Shown one piece after another: positions 45,041 to 54,500 of a stretch of DNA of 64,000 nt. The position numbers and the translations under genes were made by a program. Under the pieces are notes generated by a model. It was not told where the DNA came from, searched no databases, and was given only the letters and a program-made list of their open reading frames with translations. How positions within the stretch are numbered: the stretch's first letter is position 1; every line of letters starts with the position of its first letter. Source of the DNA: Pedosphaera parvula Ellin514 (GTDB taxonomy: Bacteria > Verrucomicrobiota > Verrucomicrobiia > Limisphaerales > Pedosphaeraceae); assembly GCF_000172555.1 (NCBI RefSeq), contig NZ_ABOX02000007.1, positions 1 through 64,000 on the forward strand, in the 5' to 3' direction.

Positions 45041-46648
45041 ATGTGTATTCGGCCGCGTGAGAACCTAAACTGCTGCATCACTGTCATTAAAACATCTTCA
45101 GAGAACAAATCGACGGCCCGGAACGAAGGCTTGAGCGAAAAACTGCGAGCCGCGACCGAATTACTGGAAGCCGTTTCGGCTGATCGTACTCTCCTGTCCC
45201 AAATGTCCAGGGAGGACAGGGCACGGCTGTTACAAGCTGCTGGCCGGGTCTATTCGCCGGACGTTAGCGAACGGCGTCGCCTCAACAAGGCGCAGCAACG
45301 CCAGCGGAAAGCCGAGAAATTGGAACGTGATCAGGAAGTGCTGGCAGTTACCGGCATTCGCGAATTGCGGCGCAAGCCGGTTTTCACCACGCCCAATCCG
45401 CTGCCGCCAGCGAGCGTTGAACAGAACGAGGTGAAAGATCCGGATTTCCGCGAGGTTGTGGAGCCGCAAAACTGTTACATCTGCAAACGCGACTATTCCC
45501 AGATTCATCATTTCTACGACCAGTTGTGCCCACCGTGCGCGGAAGTGAATTATCGCAAGCGCACTGAGCTGGCTGACTTGAGCGGACGCGTGGCGCTGTT
45601 GACCGGTGGCCGGGTTAAGATCGGTTACCAGGCAGGCATCAAATTGTTGCGCGCGGGAGCGCAACTGATCGTCACCACCCGTTTTCCCCGTGACTCAGCG
45701 GCCCGATATGCGCAGGAACCGGATTTTGCCCAGTGGGGACATCGATTGGAAATCTTCGGCCTCGATTTGCGCCACACTCCTTCGATTGAAGCGTTTTGTT
45801 GCCACCTGCTGGCGACACGCGAGCGGTTGGATTTTATCATCAGCAATGCCTGCCAGACGGTGCGACGCCCGCCCGATTTCTATCGTCACATGATGGAGCA
45901 GGAAACGGCTGCGCTACGGGATCTTCCGGTTCATGCCCAGCGACTGTTGGGTGCTTACGAGGGATTGCGTGGTTATCGATTGTTGCCCGAAGGCGATGGC
46001 ACGGCTGCGTTGACGGATCAACCGCTTACAGCAGTGGCCGGACTGACTCATGCCGCTGCCCTCTCGCAACTGCCACTTCTGCCGGATGAACTGAAAGCTC
46101 AAAAAGATTTATTCCCCGAAGGCCGGCTGGATCAGGATTTACAACAGGTTGATTTGCGCGAGCGGAATTCCTGGCGCTTTACTCTCTCAGAGGTGCCGAC
46201 GGTGGAATTGCTGGAAACACAATTGGTCAATAGCGTCGCTCCATTTTTGCTTAATGCCCGATTGAAACCGCTGATGCTCCGAACGCCGGAACGGGACAAG
46301 CACATCGTCAATGTGTCAGCGGTGGAGGGACAGTTCTATCGCAAGTTCAAAACCACCCGGCATCCGCATACGAACATGGCCAAGGCCGCGCTCAATATGA
46401 TGACCCGCACCTCAGCAGCGGATTATCACGCGGATGGGATTCATATGAACAGCGTGGATACCGGTTGGGTTTCTGACGAAGATCCGGCAGCCATTGCGGC
46501 CCGCAAGACCCGCGACCACCGCTTTCACCCGCCGCTGGATATCGTGGACGGCGCGGCGCGTATTGTGGATCCGATCATTAGTGGCTTCAACACCGGCACA
46601 CATGTCTGGGGACAGTTTTTGAAAGATTATCAGCCTACGGATTGGTAG
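45041..46648 (+). CDS. Atypical SDR-family oxidoreductase with N-terminal Cys4 motif
   Basis: A 535-residue cytoplasmic protein. A charged helical N-terminus (about 30-110) leads to a Cys4 motif (CYICKRDY at about 146 and CPPCAEVNY at about 164) that may bind zinc. From about 180 it is a short-chain dehydrogenase/reductase: [16 protein letters not shown] (NAD(P) binding), [11 protein letters not shown], then [12 protein letters not shown] and [12 protein letters not shown]. In the usual YxxxK position the lysine is kept but Tyr is replaced by Thr; an upstream YRKFK might compensate. An insertion of about 80 residues follows the NAC motif. The substrate is unknown. The first start codon in frame is used; the true start may be later. 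The 3' end converges on the ECF sigma gene, with two bases between. Confidence 0.75.
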   Translation: MCIRPRENLNCCITVIKTSSENKSTARNEGLSEKLRAATELLEAVSADRTLLSQMSREDRARLLQAAGRVYSPDVSERRRLNKAQQRQRKAEKLERDQEVLAVTGIRELRRKPVFTTPNPLPPASVEQNEVKDPDFREVVEPQNCYICKRDYSQIHHFYDQLCPPCAEVNYRKRTELADLSGRVALLTGGRVKIGYQAGIKLLRAGAQLIVTTRFPRDSAARYAQEPDFAQWGHRLEIFGLDLRHTPSIEAFCCHLLATRERLDFIISNACQTVRRPPDFYRHMMEQETAALRDLPVHAQRLLGAYEGLRGYRLLPEGDGTAALTDQPLTAVAGLTHAAALSQLPLLPDELKAQKDLFPEGRLDQDLQQVDLRERNSWRFTLSEVPTVELLETQLVNSVAPFLLNARLKPLMLRTPERDKHIVNVSAVEGQFYRKFKTTRHPHTNMAKAALNMMTRTSAADYHADGIHMNSVDTGWVSDEDPAAIAARKTRDHRFHPPLDIVDGAARIVDPIISGFNTGTHVWGQFLKDYQPTDW

Positions 46649-46650
46649 GT

Positions 46651-48330
46651 TTATTGCGCCCCCATCTCACGAAGAGTCTGTGCGGCTTTCGCATTCTGAT
46701 TTGCAGCGGCGCGTTTTAGACCGGATACCACGGCATTTCGTACGCTCTGATTGGTGGTGGTTGATAGGTTAATCAACGCATCAATCGCCGTTGAGTTTCC
46801 TGATTCGGCTGCGTTTCCCAGCCCATTTGCAGCCAAAAACCAGAGCGGTTGGGCATTGCCATCCATGGCAACGGCAGCAATCGCTTCAATCGCCTTTTCA
46901 TTCCCACTATCCGCTGCAGGTTTTAAGGCTGATAAAGTGCTGCTGAGAGGTATATTGATATTGAACCTTTTCGGATCGATCAGCAGATCCACAAGCCCTT
47001 CGTGCCCATGACCCGTCAGATCGCCGATCGAGCTTATGGCATTCCCTTTTAGATAATCGATCTGAATTGCTCGACCGAAAGCTTTGAGGGCATTTTCGTT
47101 ACCTTTGGCGGCTTCTTCTCCCAAAATATCGAACGCGGAGTGCAGTGGTGCGAATAGTTGTCGGGAAAAATCGCCACGCTCCTGGTCAGTTTTTAAGGTC
47201 GGGACTTTGGCATTAAACTCTTGATGCAGGGTCGCGGAAAGCTCTGTCAATTTTCCCAATGCGGTCGGATCACCTTGCGCGACTCCCTCTGCCAATCGTC
47301 GGGCAAGCACTTCTTGCTCAGAAAACGGAGATGTATTTAGCAAAGCTTGAGTCGGAGCCGTCTGTGCTTCCAATGGCTTCTGGAGTGCCAATTGTTTTCG
47401 CAGTTGGCTTAATTCGTTGTTAAGCCTGACCTTTTCGGTTCGGAGTTGCTCCAATTCGTGAGTTTCAATTTGATTGAAGCCGGGCTTGGCTTCAGGCGCG
47501 CGCACGACCTTAACTGCCTGATGCTCCCTCAATATGTCGACTTGCCGATTCTGACTGGCAATTTGATACCATTGCACGGCGACAACTGCAGCGACGGCGA
47601 CGCTGGCCGCGATTTTTATTTTTGTCCATGCCATAACTTTTAAGGTTCCTTTCACCAAGGTTATTAGCGAGGAGGCGAGACCTGGTCCGCTGAAGGCCGC
47701 TGCAGTTACTGAAGTCAGAAGCCCGGCAGGCGCGGCGTGAACAGCATTGGCCGAAATCATTGCGGTTATTGCCACAGCCGAAAGCACCACGCCGCGTTTG
47801 GCAAAAAGCCGTCGCAATTTATCCACGGCTCGAGAAACTCGCTTTTGTGCGGTATCGGTATCCACTCCCAAGGCAATTCCCACATCCCTGAGGGGCTTTT
47901 GCTCGAAAAATCGCAACACCAATGCGTCGCGATCTTTCTGGCAAAGTTGAGATATGGCCTCATCCAAAAATGAAGCCATCTCTTCCCACTCAGGATTCGA
48001 TGCGGGTTCCCGCTGGATCATGGTTTCCATGTGAGCCTCATTTTCGCGCTGAATTCGCCGGCAGATGGTTCTCAACTCGGCGGTTGCCGCGTAACGAACC
48101 GTCTTTAGGAGCCAACCGGGAAGAATCGTTCCTTGTCGAATGGTGCCGGCTTTTTGAGCCAGTATGATAAAAGTTGCCTGGGTGATTTCCTCGGCCAAAT
48201 GCGGATTGCGCACCTGACGCATGGCGGCGGAGTAAACGAGATTGAGATGACGGGCGACGAGCACCTCAAAGGCCTTTTCAGATCTTTGGCTTACGTACTC
48301 CTGCAAAATTCCCATGTCGTCCAATGCCAT
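46651..48330 (-). CDS. ECF sigma factor with membrane-spanning C-terminal extension
   Basis: A 559-residue protein. Residues 1-170 are an extracytoplasmic-function sigma-70 factor: region 2 with [20 protein letters not shown] and [16 protein letters not shown], and region 4 with [17 protein letters not shown] and [21 protein letters not shown] hydrophobic segment (about 180-205) and a second ([17 protein letters not shown], about 240-260) follow, then a coiled coil (about 280-320) and a helical repeat region (about 340-555). The extension may tether the factor to the membrane and sense something outside, replacing a separate anti-sigma factor. Upstream codons to 48387 are open, but [13 protein letters not shown] at 48330 is the natural start. 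Confidence 0.85.
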   Translation of the reverse strand: MALDDMGILQEYVSQRSEKAFEVLVARHLNLVYSAAMRQVRNPHLAEEITQATFIILAQKAGTIRQGTILPGWLLKTVRYAATAELRTICRRIQRENEAHMETMIQREPASNPEWEEMASFLDEAISQLCQKDRDALVLRFFEQKPLRDVGIALGVDTDTAQKRVSRAVDKLRRLFAKRGVVLSAVAITAMISANAVHAAPAGLLTSVTAAAFSGPGLASSLITLVKGTLKVMAWTKIKIAASVAVAAVVAVQWYQIASQNRQVDILREHQAVKVVRAPEAKPGFNQIETHELEQLRTEKVRLNNELSQLRKQLALQKPLEAQTAPTQALLNTSPFSEQEVLARRLAEGVAQGDPTALGKLTELSATLHQEFNAKVPTLKTDQERGDFSRQLFAPLHSAFDILGEEAAKGNENALKAFGRAIQIDYLKGNAISSIGDLTGHGHEGLVDLLIDPKRFNINIPLSSTLSALKPAADSGNEKAIEAIAAVAMDGNAQPLWFLAANGLGNAAESGNSTAIDALINLSTTTNQSVRNAVVSGLKRAAANQNAKAAQTLREMGAQ

Positions 48331-48586
48331 TCCACTGGTATATGACCACCAAAGGCAGAATCCGACATTATTTCTTTGGGTAGCCACTCTTTTTCAAAGC
48401 AGTCTCGTCCATTCACCATTGAAGATAAAGTGACAGAAGATAGTCCGCGAAAATTATGGAAGTTGCGTGAGGAGGTCGTCCCTTTGAAATGAACCAGCCT
48501 CGCGGGGAAATAGAGGTTAATCCTGTCTGCCAAAGCGCGGAAGTTTGTTGTTGCGTTGCAGCGTGGATTGGGGTGTCGTAGGTGGT

Positions 48587-49693
48587 ATGAATCTCAGATG
48601 GTGCAAAGCGAATTGGGTTGTGCTGTGTCTTGGTGTTGTGACGGCATCAGCGGCAATGCTGTCGGGGCGGGTTTATGCGGAATCGCCGGGTGAGGAGATG
48701 GCTTCGGCGGCGAATAATTTTTTGAGTGCGTTGACGCCGGAGCAACGGCAGAAGGCGACGTACGAATTCAAGGATGAGGAGCGGTTCGATTGGCATTTCA
48801 TTCCGAAGCCGAGAAAGGGTTTACCGTTCAAGGAGATGACAGCGGGGCAGCAGAAGCTGGCGCATGCGTTGTTGAGCAGCGGGTTGAGCCAAAAGGGTTA
48901 TGCCAAGGCGGAGACGATCATGAGCCTGGACGAAATTTTGGCAGCCATTGAAAAAGGCAAAGGGCCGACGCGGGATTCGGATTTGTACTTCTTTACGATC
49001 TTTGGGATTCCAGCAGTGCATGTGGTTTCGGCGGAAACAGGCTCGGTGAATCCGACAAAGAAGTCAGGAGCAGCGGACGCAGAGGCATGGGGTTGGCGGG
49101 TTGAGGGTCATCATCTGGCGCTAAACTTTGTGGTGCGTGGAGACAAGGTGTTATCAGCAACGCCGACGTTCATGGGATCGAATCCGGCGGAGGTGAAGGA
49201 TGGGCCGCGGAAGGGTTTGCGATTGCTCGGGCGCGAGGAAGATTTGGGTCGCGAGTTGGTGAAGTGTCTGAATGAAGACCAACGCAAGGTGGCGATATTT
49301 TCAGAGACGGCCCCGAAGGAGATCATCACGGGTAATTCGCGCAAGGTGGATCCATTGAAGCCGGAGGGTTTGGCGGCAGGCAAGATGACGAAGGCGCAAC
49401 GGGAGATTTTGACGACGCTGGTGAAGGAGTATGCGCAACGGCATCGCGCGGAGGTGGCGGACGAGGATTTGAAGAAGATCGACAAGGCGGGTTGGAACCA
49501 GGTGCACTTCGCGTGGGCTGGTGGGCTGGAGCTGGGTGCCGGGCATTATTATCGGGTGCAGGGGCCGACGTTTTTGATGGAGTATGATGACACGCAAAAC
49601 AACGCGAATCACATTCATACAGTGTGGCGTGATTTTGCGAATGATTTCGGGGATGATGTGCTGAAGAGGCATTATGAGGAAGTGAAACACTAA
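48587..49693 (+). CDS. Secreted DUF3500 protein
   Basis: A 368-residue protein with a signal peptide (VVLCLGVVTASAAMLSGRVYA). The rest matches DUF3500: ALTPEQRQKATYEFKDEERFDW, FKEMTAGQQKLAHALLSSGLS, YFFTIFG, GWRVEGHHLALNFVVRGD and, at the end, YRVQGPTFLMEYDDTQNNANHIH. Conserved His, Asp and Asn residues suggest a metal or ligand site, but no activity is established. The ATG at 48587 is chosen over one at 48545 because it directly precedes the signal peptide. Codon use is strikingly G-ending (gcg, ttg, acg, ccg, aag), unlike the DUF1573 gene nearby. Confidence 0.85.
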   Translation: MNLRWCKANWVVLCLGVVTASAAMLSGRVYAESPGEEMASAANNFLSALTPEQRQKATYEFKDEERFDWHFIPKPRKGLPFKEMTAGQQKLAHALLSSGLSQKGYAKAETIMSLDEILAAIEKGKGPTRDSDLYFFTIFGIPAVHVVSAETGSVNPTKKSGAADAEAWGWRVEGHHLALNFVVRGDKVLSATPTFMGSNPAEVKDGPRKGLRLLGREEDLGRELVKCLNEDQRKVAIFSETAPKEIITGNSRKVDPLKPEGLAAGKMTKAQREILTTLVKEYAQRHRAEVADEDLKKIDKAGWNQVHFAWAGGLELGAGHYYRVQGPTFLMEYDDTQNNANHIHTVWRDFANDFGDDVLKRHYEEVKH

Positions 49694-50042
49694 AGGCAAC
49701 GACACCAGAGTGAACAGGAGGAAACAGAGATAACGGTGTATCCTTTCTCTCAGTTCTCTCCGTTTGCTTCTGTTCAACTGCGTGGTTACGGCCAAGTGCG
49801 AAAAGCCTTTCAACCGCTAATTGACAGGACCAATCCCGATTAAATAGGGCTTGGGTGGTGATGGACAGGCCATCACGAATCTGGGGCTTCCCGGAGTTTT
49901 TCGCGACTATAGCAGAAAATTGCTACACAGAAGACAAGAATTGTGGAGTTGCCTTCGCAAGATTTCCAAGTTGAATTTAACAATATGCTTTAATCCAAGG
50001 ATTCTGGCCGCTATCTTTTCGAAAAATTTAACCCTTTAGGGA
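49694..50042. other. Intergenic region before the FAD-binding protein gene
   Basis: About 350 bases without a gene. Its second half (about 49920-50040) is AT-rich and probably contains the promoter of the downstream gene. No RNA gene or repeat is visible. Confidence 0.4.
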
Positions 50043-51461
50043 ATGAAAAGCATAGTCATCATCGGCGGCGGATTCAGTGGCACCACCACAGCAATCAATC
50101 TGGCCAGATTGAGCGCCACACCGCTACAGATCACCATCGTTAGTAACAACCGCCTGCCGTGCCGAGGAATTGCCTATAGCACACGGAACTCCAGTCATCT
50201 CCTCAACGTCGTGGCGCGTAACATGTCGGCGCTGGCGGATCAACCCAATCATTTTGTCGAATGGCTCAGCACGCGCTCCGAGTATCTGGATGAGCCGCTT
50301 CCGAAGCTGAGGGAAAAGTTTGTGCCCCGCAAGGTATATGGAGACTATCTCCACTGCCTTTTCCAGTGGTATTTCGGCACATTCGCCGAAGAAAAAAAGA
50401 TGAAGCTGGAGACCGTCCATGATGAAGCCAGGGACATCTTAATCAAAGATCAACGTGCAAAAGTCATCCTAACCGGGGGTCGGGTTGTTTCGGCAGACAA
50501 GGTGGTTTTGGCTGTGGGAAACCAGGCACCCGCTGATTTTCGTCTGCGCGGTTTGGATGTCCGAAGCCTGAAATATATTGGGAATCCATGGATTGGCTGG
50601 GAGACCAGGCTGCCGTCCAGCGACCAGGATGTATTACTGATTGGTACTGGTCTGACGATGGTGGATACGTTTCTTACTTTGCGCGACCTTGGATGGAAGG
50701 GAAAGATTTTTGCCGTCTCGCGCAATGGGCTGCTGCCGCTTTCTCATTTCAAAGGCTTTGACTATCCGGAGCTTTTGGATGATGAAAATGCCACGATCGA
50801 GTTCCGGAAGATTTTTTCCATTTTTAAACAACATTATCGGACGACCTTGAACTCGAATCTTAACCCAGCCATCCTGGTGGATAAGCTTCGGCCTTTTACA
50901 CAACGCATCTGGCAAAATTTTTCGGTGTTCGAGAAAAAGCAATTCAACCGCCGTTTCCGCACTCAATGGAATGTGATGCGACATCGCATCGCCCCGGAGA
51001 TTCACCGTCAATTGCGCGAGGCAATCACGCAGAAGCAGCTGGAAGTCATCAAGGGAAGATTGTGTGAGTGCGTGGAGTCCAAGGAGAAAATGAAGATCCG
51101 TGTGGAAGGCAAACACGCCAAACGAGTGATCGAAGTCGGAGCCGTGATTAATTGCACGGGGCCGCAGGAAAGTTATGTTCCATCGGAATCCAAATTATTT
51201 AAAAACCTTTTCTTCCATGGACTGGTTCAGCCTGATGAGATGAACATGGGCATCAAGGTCGCCCCGAGTTTTTCTGTCATTGACCGCGGGGGTAACACCT
51301 CGGAAATCCTGTTTGCCATGGGGGCGCTCTTAAAGGGAACCTTGTGGGAGAGCACTGCGGTGCCCGAGCTCCGTACCCAGGCTTTTCGCATCGCTGAAAC
51401 CATCGCTGAAAGAAGCCATTCGTCGGAAATCGTGGAGGACGTGCTCGAATATTCCATTTAA
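50043..51461 (+). CDS. FAD/NAD(P)-binding protein (NAD_binding_9 type)
   Basis: A 472-residue cytoplasmic flavoprotein. The N-terminal dinucleotide-binding motif is IVIIGGGFSGTTTAINLARL. The segments CRGIAYSTRNSSHLLNVVARNMSA and FVPRKVYGDYLHCLFQ are typical of the family with the NAD_binding_9 domain. A second nucleotide-binding motif, VLLIGTGLTMVD, lies near 200, followed by FAVSRNGLLPLSHF. Near 365 is VINCTGPQESY, the usual FAD-family motif near the end. Family members are poorly characterised; some are linked to siderophore or sulfur-compound oxidation. It is a single gene, convergent with the 1808-residue protein gene. Confidence 0.85.
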   Translation: MKSIVIIGGGFSGTTTAINLARLSATPLQITIVSNNRLPCRGIAYSTRNSSHLLNVVARNMSALADQPNHFVEWLSTRSEYLDEPLPKLREKFVPRKVYGDYLHCLFQWYFGTFAEEKKMKLETVHDEARDILIKDQRAKVILTGGRVVSADKVVLAVGNQAPADFRLRGLDVRSLKYIGNPWIGWETRLPSSDQDVLLIGTGLTMVDTFLTLRDLGWKGKIFAVSRNGLLPLSHFKGFDYPELLDDENATIEFRKIFSIFKQHYRTTLNSNLNPAILVDKLRPFTQRIWQNFSVFEKKQFNRRFRTQWNVMRHRIAPEIHRQLREAITQKQLEVIKGRLCECVESKEKMKIRVEGKHAKRVIEVGAVINCTGPQESYVPSESKLFKNLFFHGLVQPDEMNMGIKVAPSFSVIDRGGNTSEILFAMGALLKGTLWESTAVPELRTQAFRIAETIAERSHSSEIVEDVLEYSI

Positions 51462-51531
51462 TAATTCAAGCGAATCCCATCCCTTCCGATGGCGCTTGCA
51501 TTTCGTAACATTTAACCGCACGGGAGTGTTG

Positions 51532-51578
51532 CCACTACCTAAGATAGTGGTGAGTCACTCTTTGAGTGGATTTTCAAT
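51532..51578 (+). terminator. Double hairpin between convergent genes
   Basis: CCACTA-CCTAAGA-TAGTGG (51532-51550) is followed by CACTC-TTT-GAGTG (51557-51569) and GATTTTCAATTTT. Placed between the converging FAD-protein and beta-strand-repeat genes, it could end transcription from either side. The T-rich stretch favours the plus strand. Confidence 0.5.
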
Positions 51579-51590
51579 TTTCAGTGCCGC

Positions 51591-54500
51591 TTAAGGAATT
51601 TCAATGGAGAAGTACCGTTGAGGATTCGCTCCGATTACATTAGTGCTGTTGAAATTACCCGTAGGGCTGAAGCTATTGGTGGCAACGCGCGTCCACTGGG
51701 ACAGAGGCAACGCTACGTTAGTGGTGGCAAGGACCGTATAGGTGCCTCCCTGTGAACCGTTGCTGCCACTGAATATCAGGCTCCCGCCGGAGATCGTAAC
51801 ACTGCCGATGCTTGGCTTCGGACCAGAGCTTGAAACAACCAGATTCACACTGGAGCCGTTGACAGAGAGGGAAGCTGTGGCACCAGGCGCCAGGCCGGCA
51901 CCAGTAACTGTAACACTGGGCGTACCAACGCTAATGACCGCGCCGGGAGCAGCCTGGATCAGGCTATAGACCCCTGCCCCCAAAGCTGAGGAGCCAGAGT
52001 TGTTGATCGTGATGGAACTTCCACTCAGGATCAACTGACCTTGTGATATTTGCGAAACAAACAGGGCCGGATGGTTGGCATCACCATTGAAGGTTTGGGG
52101 CTTGAAGATTAACGCCAGAGGAGAAGTCAGAGTAATCGTCGCTCCGCTGGAAGCAGCGCCTTTTATGGTTGCGGCGGTGGATCCAACAACCGTTCCGGTG
52201 CCGCTGGCGCCCAGGGTGACGCCGCTGGGCAAACCATAAGAAGAGTACGCGGATACATCGAAGGTTGCTCCGGCGGCAATGCTAATCGAAGGCGTGGTAT
52301 TGATCGAGCCGCCGGTGGCGAGCGCGAGGGTGGCGTTGTTGGTAATCAGTGTTGCGCCAGTATAGGTGTTTGCCCCGCTTAATGTGAGCGTGCCGGAACC
52401 GCTCTGGGTCAGCATGCCGGTGCCCGAAATAACTCCGGATAAGGTCTGCGCCGATGAACTCGCGTAAGTGAACGAACCATAATTACCAATATTCCCCGCA
52501 TAATTCGTGGCGGTGCCAACGCCCAAACAGCCCGATCCACTAATCAGGAGCATGCTGCTGTTGGTGATGAGGGTGTTTCCTGTATAGGTATTGGTTCCGC
52601 TTAAATTGAGCAGGCCGGGGCCGCTTTGGGTGAGTGCGCCGGTCCCGGAAATAACACCGGACAAGATTTGCGAGGCCGAGCTGGCGTAGCTGAAGTTAGC
52701 ATTGTTAAGGATGGAAGCTGCATAGCTGCCGCTGCCCAATTGACCGGCTCCACCAATAACGAGCACTCCCCCGCTGATGGTGGTTGGACCAGTGTAGGTG
52801 TTCGTGCCGGAAAGGACGATCGTGCCGGGTTCTGCGGTGAAGGTGATGCCGTAGGCCCCGCCGGATTGCGAGATGGGGCCGCTGATGGTGGCGAGCTTGG
52901 CAGCGCCGGATTGTCCGTTACCCATCGTGGTGTTGCCGTACAAAGTCACCGGCCCACTGATCAGAGCGCCATTCTCCATTCGCAACGCACCGTGGGGCTC
53001 AGAATTTCCAAGGCCGTAAATATTCACCGCAGAGGCGATAGTGACACCTGGATTGGCGACATAGAGCGTGCCACCAGCGGCGATGTTTACAGTGGCGGCG
53101 CTGGTTAAGCCGACTCCCGTTGTGAGAATCTGGGCCTTGGCCGTCCCACCGGGGCTCACGGGGCAATTGATCGTGCCGGTAAAGCCGGACATTGAACCGC
53201 CAAGTTGAAGGTTGTTGTTGGCGGTTTCCGAGATGTTAACGATTCCCGGTCCACTAATGGTGTTCGCCAGAATGACGTTGTTGCCAACGATGCCCACATT
53301 CAGGGTGCCGTTATCAGTGATGGCCCCCGTGCCGCCCGAACTGGCCGAGTTGACGAGTACCACAGTGCCGCCAGGGTTAATGGTTGTTCCACCGCTGAAA
53401 GTGTTGGCGTTGGTCAGGGTCAAGGTGCCAGTGCCGGCGTAGGTGAGAACTCCACTCCCGCTAACCTTGCTCGCCAGCGTGATGTTACCCTGACCACCAA
53501 TCGTCGTTGGTGCGGTCAGGACGACACCGCTGCCGCCATTGGTGAGAGTGGATGTAGTCGCGCCGGCGCTGTTAATCAAAGCCCCGCTTCCACCGATGCC
53601 GGTGCCCGAGAGTGTGAGAGTGCTCATGTTGTCGTTCTGGCTGTTCAAATCAAGAACGCCGCCGCTGTTGACCGTCAGAACGCAGGTGCTGAAAAGATCG
53701 AAGCCACCGGTGCCGCTCAACTGAAGTTTGGCGCCACTGCCCACGGTGCTTGCGCCACCGCCCAGCCCATGCACATTGGAAGCACTGGCTTTATTGATGA
53801 TCACAACGCCTTGATTGATGGCCATCGTGAGCGAAGGGTTGTCTACAGAGCCATCCAACACCAGCGTGCCAGCGCCCGTTTTAGTGAATATCTGAGCGGA
53901 ATTGCCGCCGCCATTTCTCACCTGACCGCTCAGGGTCAAGCTGCCGGCGGGCACATCAATGTAACAGGTGGCGGAGCCGCTGCCGGTGACATTGCGCGAC
54001 GTGCCGGTCACGCCTCCACCAGTATAGGATAAGGTGCTTCCAGCCAGCATGGTCACAGGGCCGGACGGGCCGATGGAACAGTTCGCGTCGGCTATCGTAT
54101 TCGCTTTCAACGTTGACCCATTGATTACCGTGCCGCCCGCGTAAGTATTGATCCCGCTAAGGCTCAGCGTGCCTGGGCCGGTTACAATTATCGGGTTCGC
54201 ACCAGACTCGGCGATGGTGCAGGCGACAGTAGTATTACCGGTGGGAACTGAAATCGTCGGATTGTTGCCGTCCAGGGTCAGGACGGATATACCGTCCATG
54301 TTGGTAATGACGTAGCCGCTGGTGGCGAATGCAAGCTCATCCGCGTTCACGCTCGCAGCCAGCGTAACAATGCCAGCTGTTCCAGCGAAATTTGCGATTG
54401 CATCAGTTGGCCAAAAGGTATCCGGGCCGCCAGTAAACCAATTGTGGGTGGTATCGTCCCAAGATCCAGTACCACCACTGCCAGGTGTCGCAGTCAGGTG

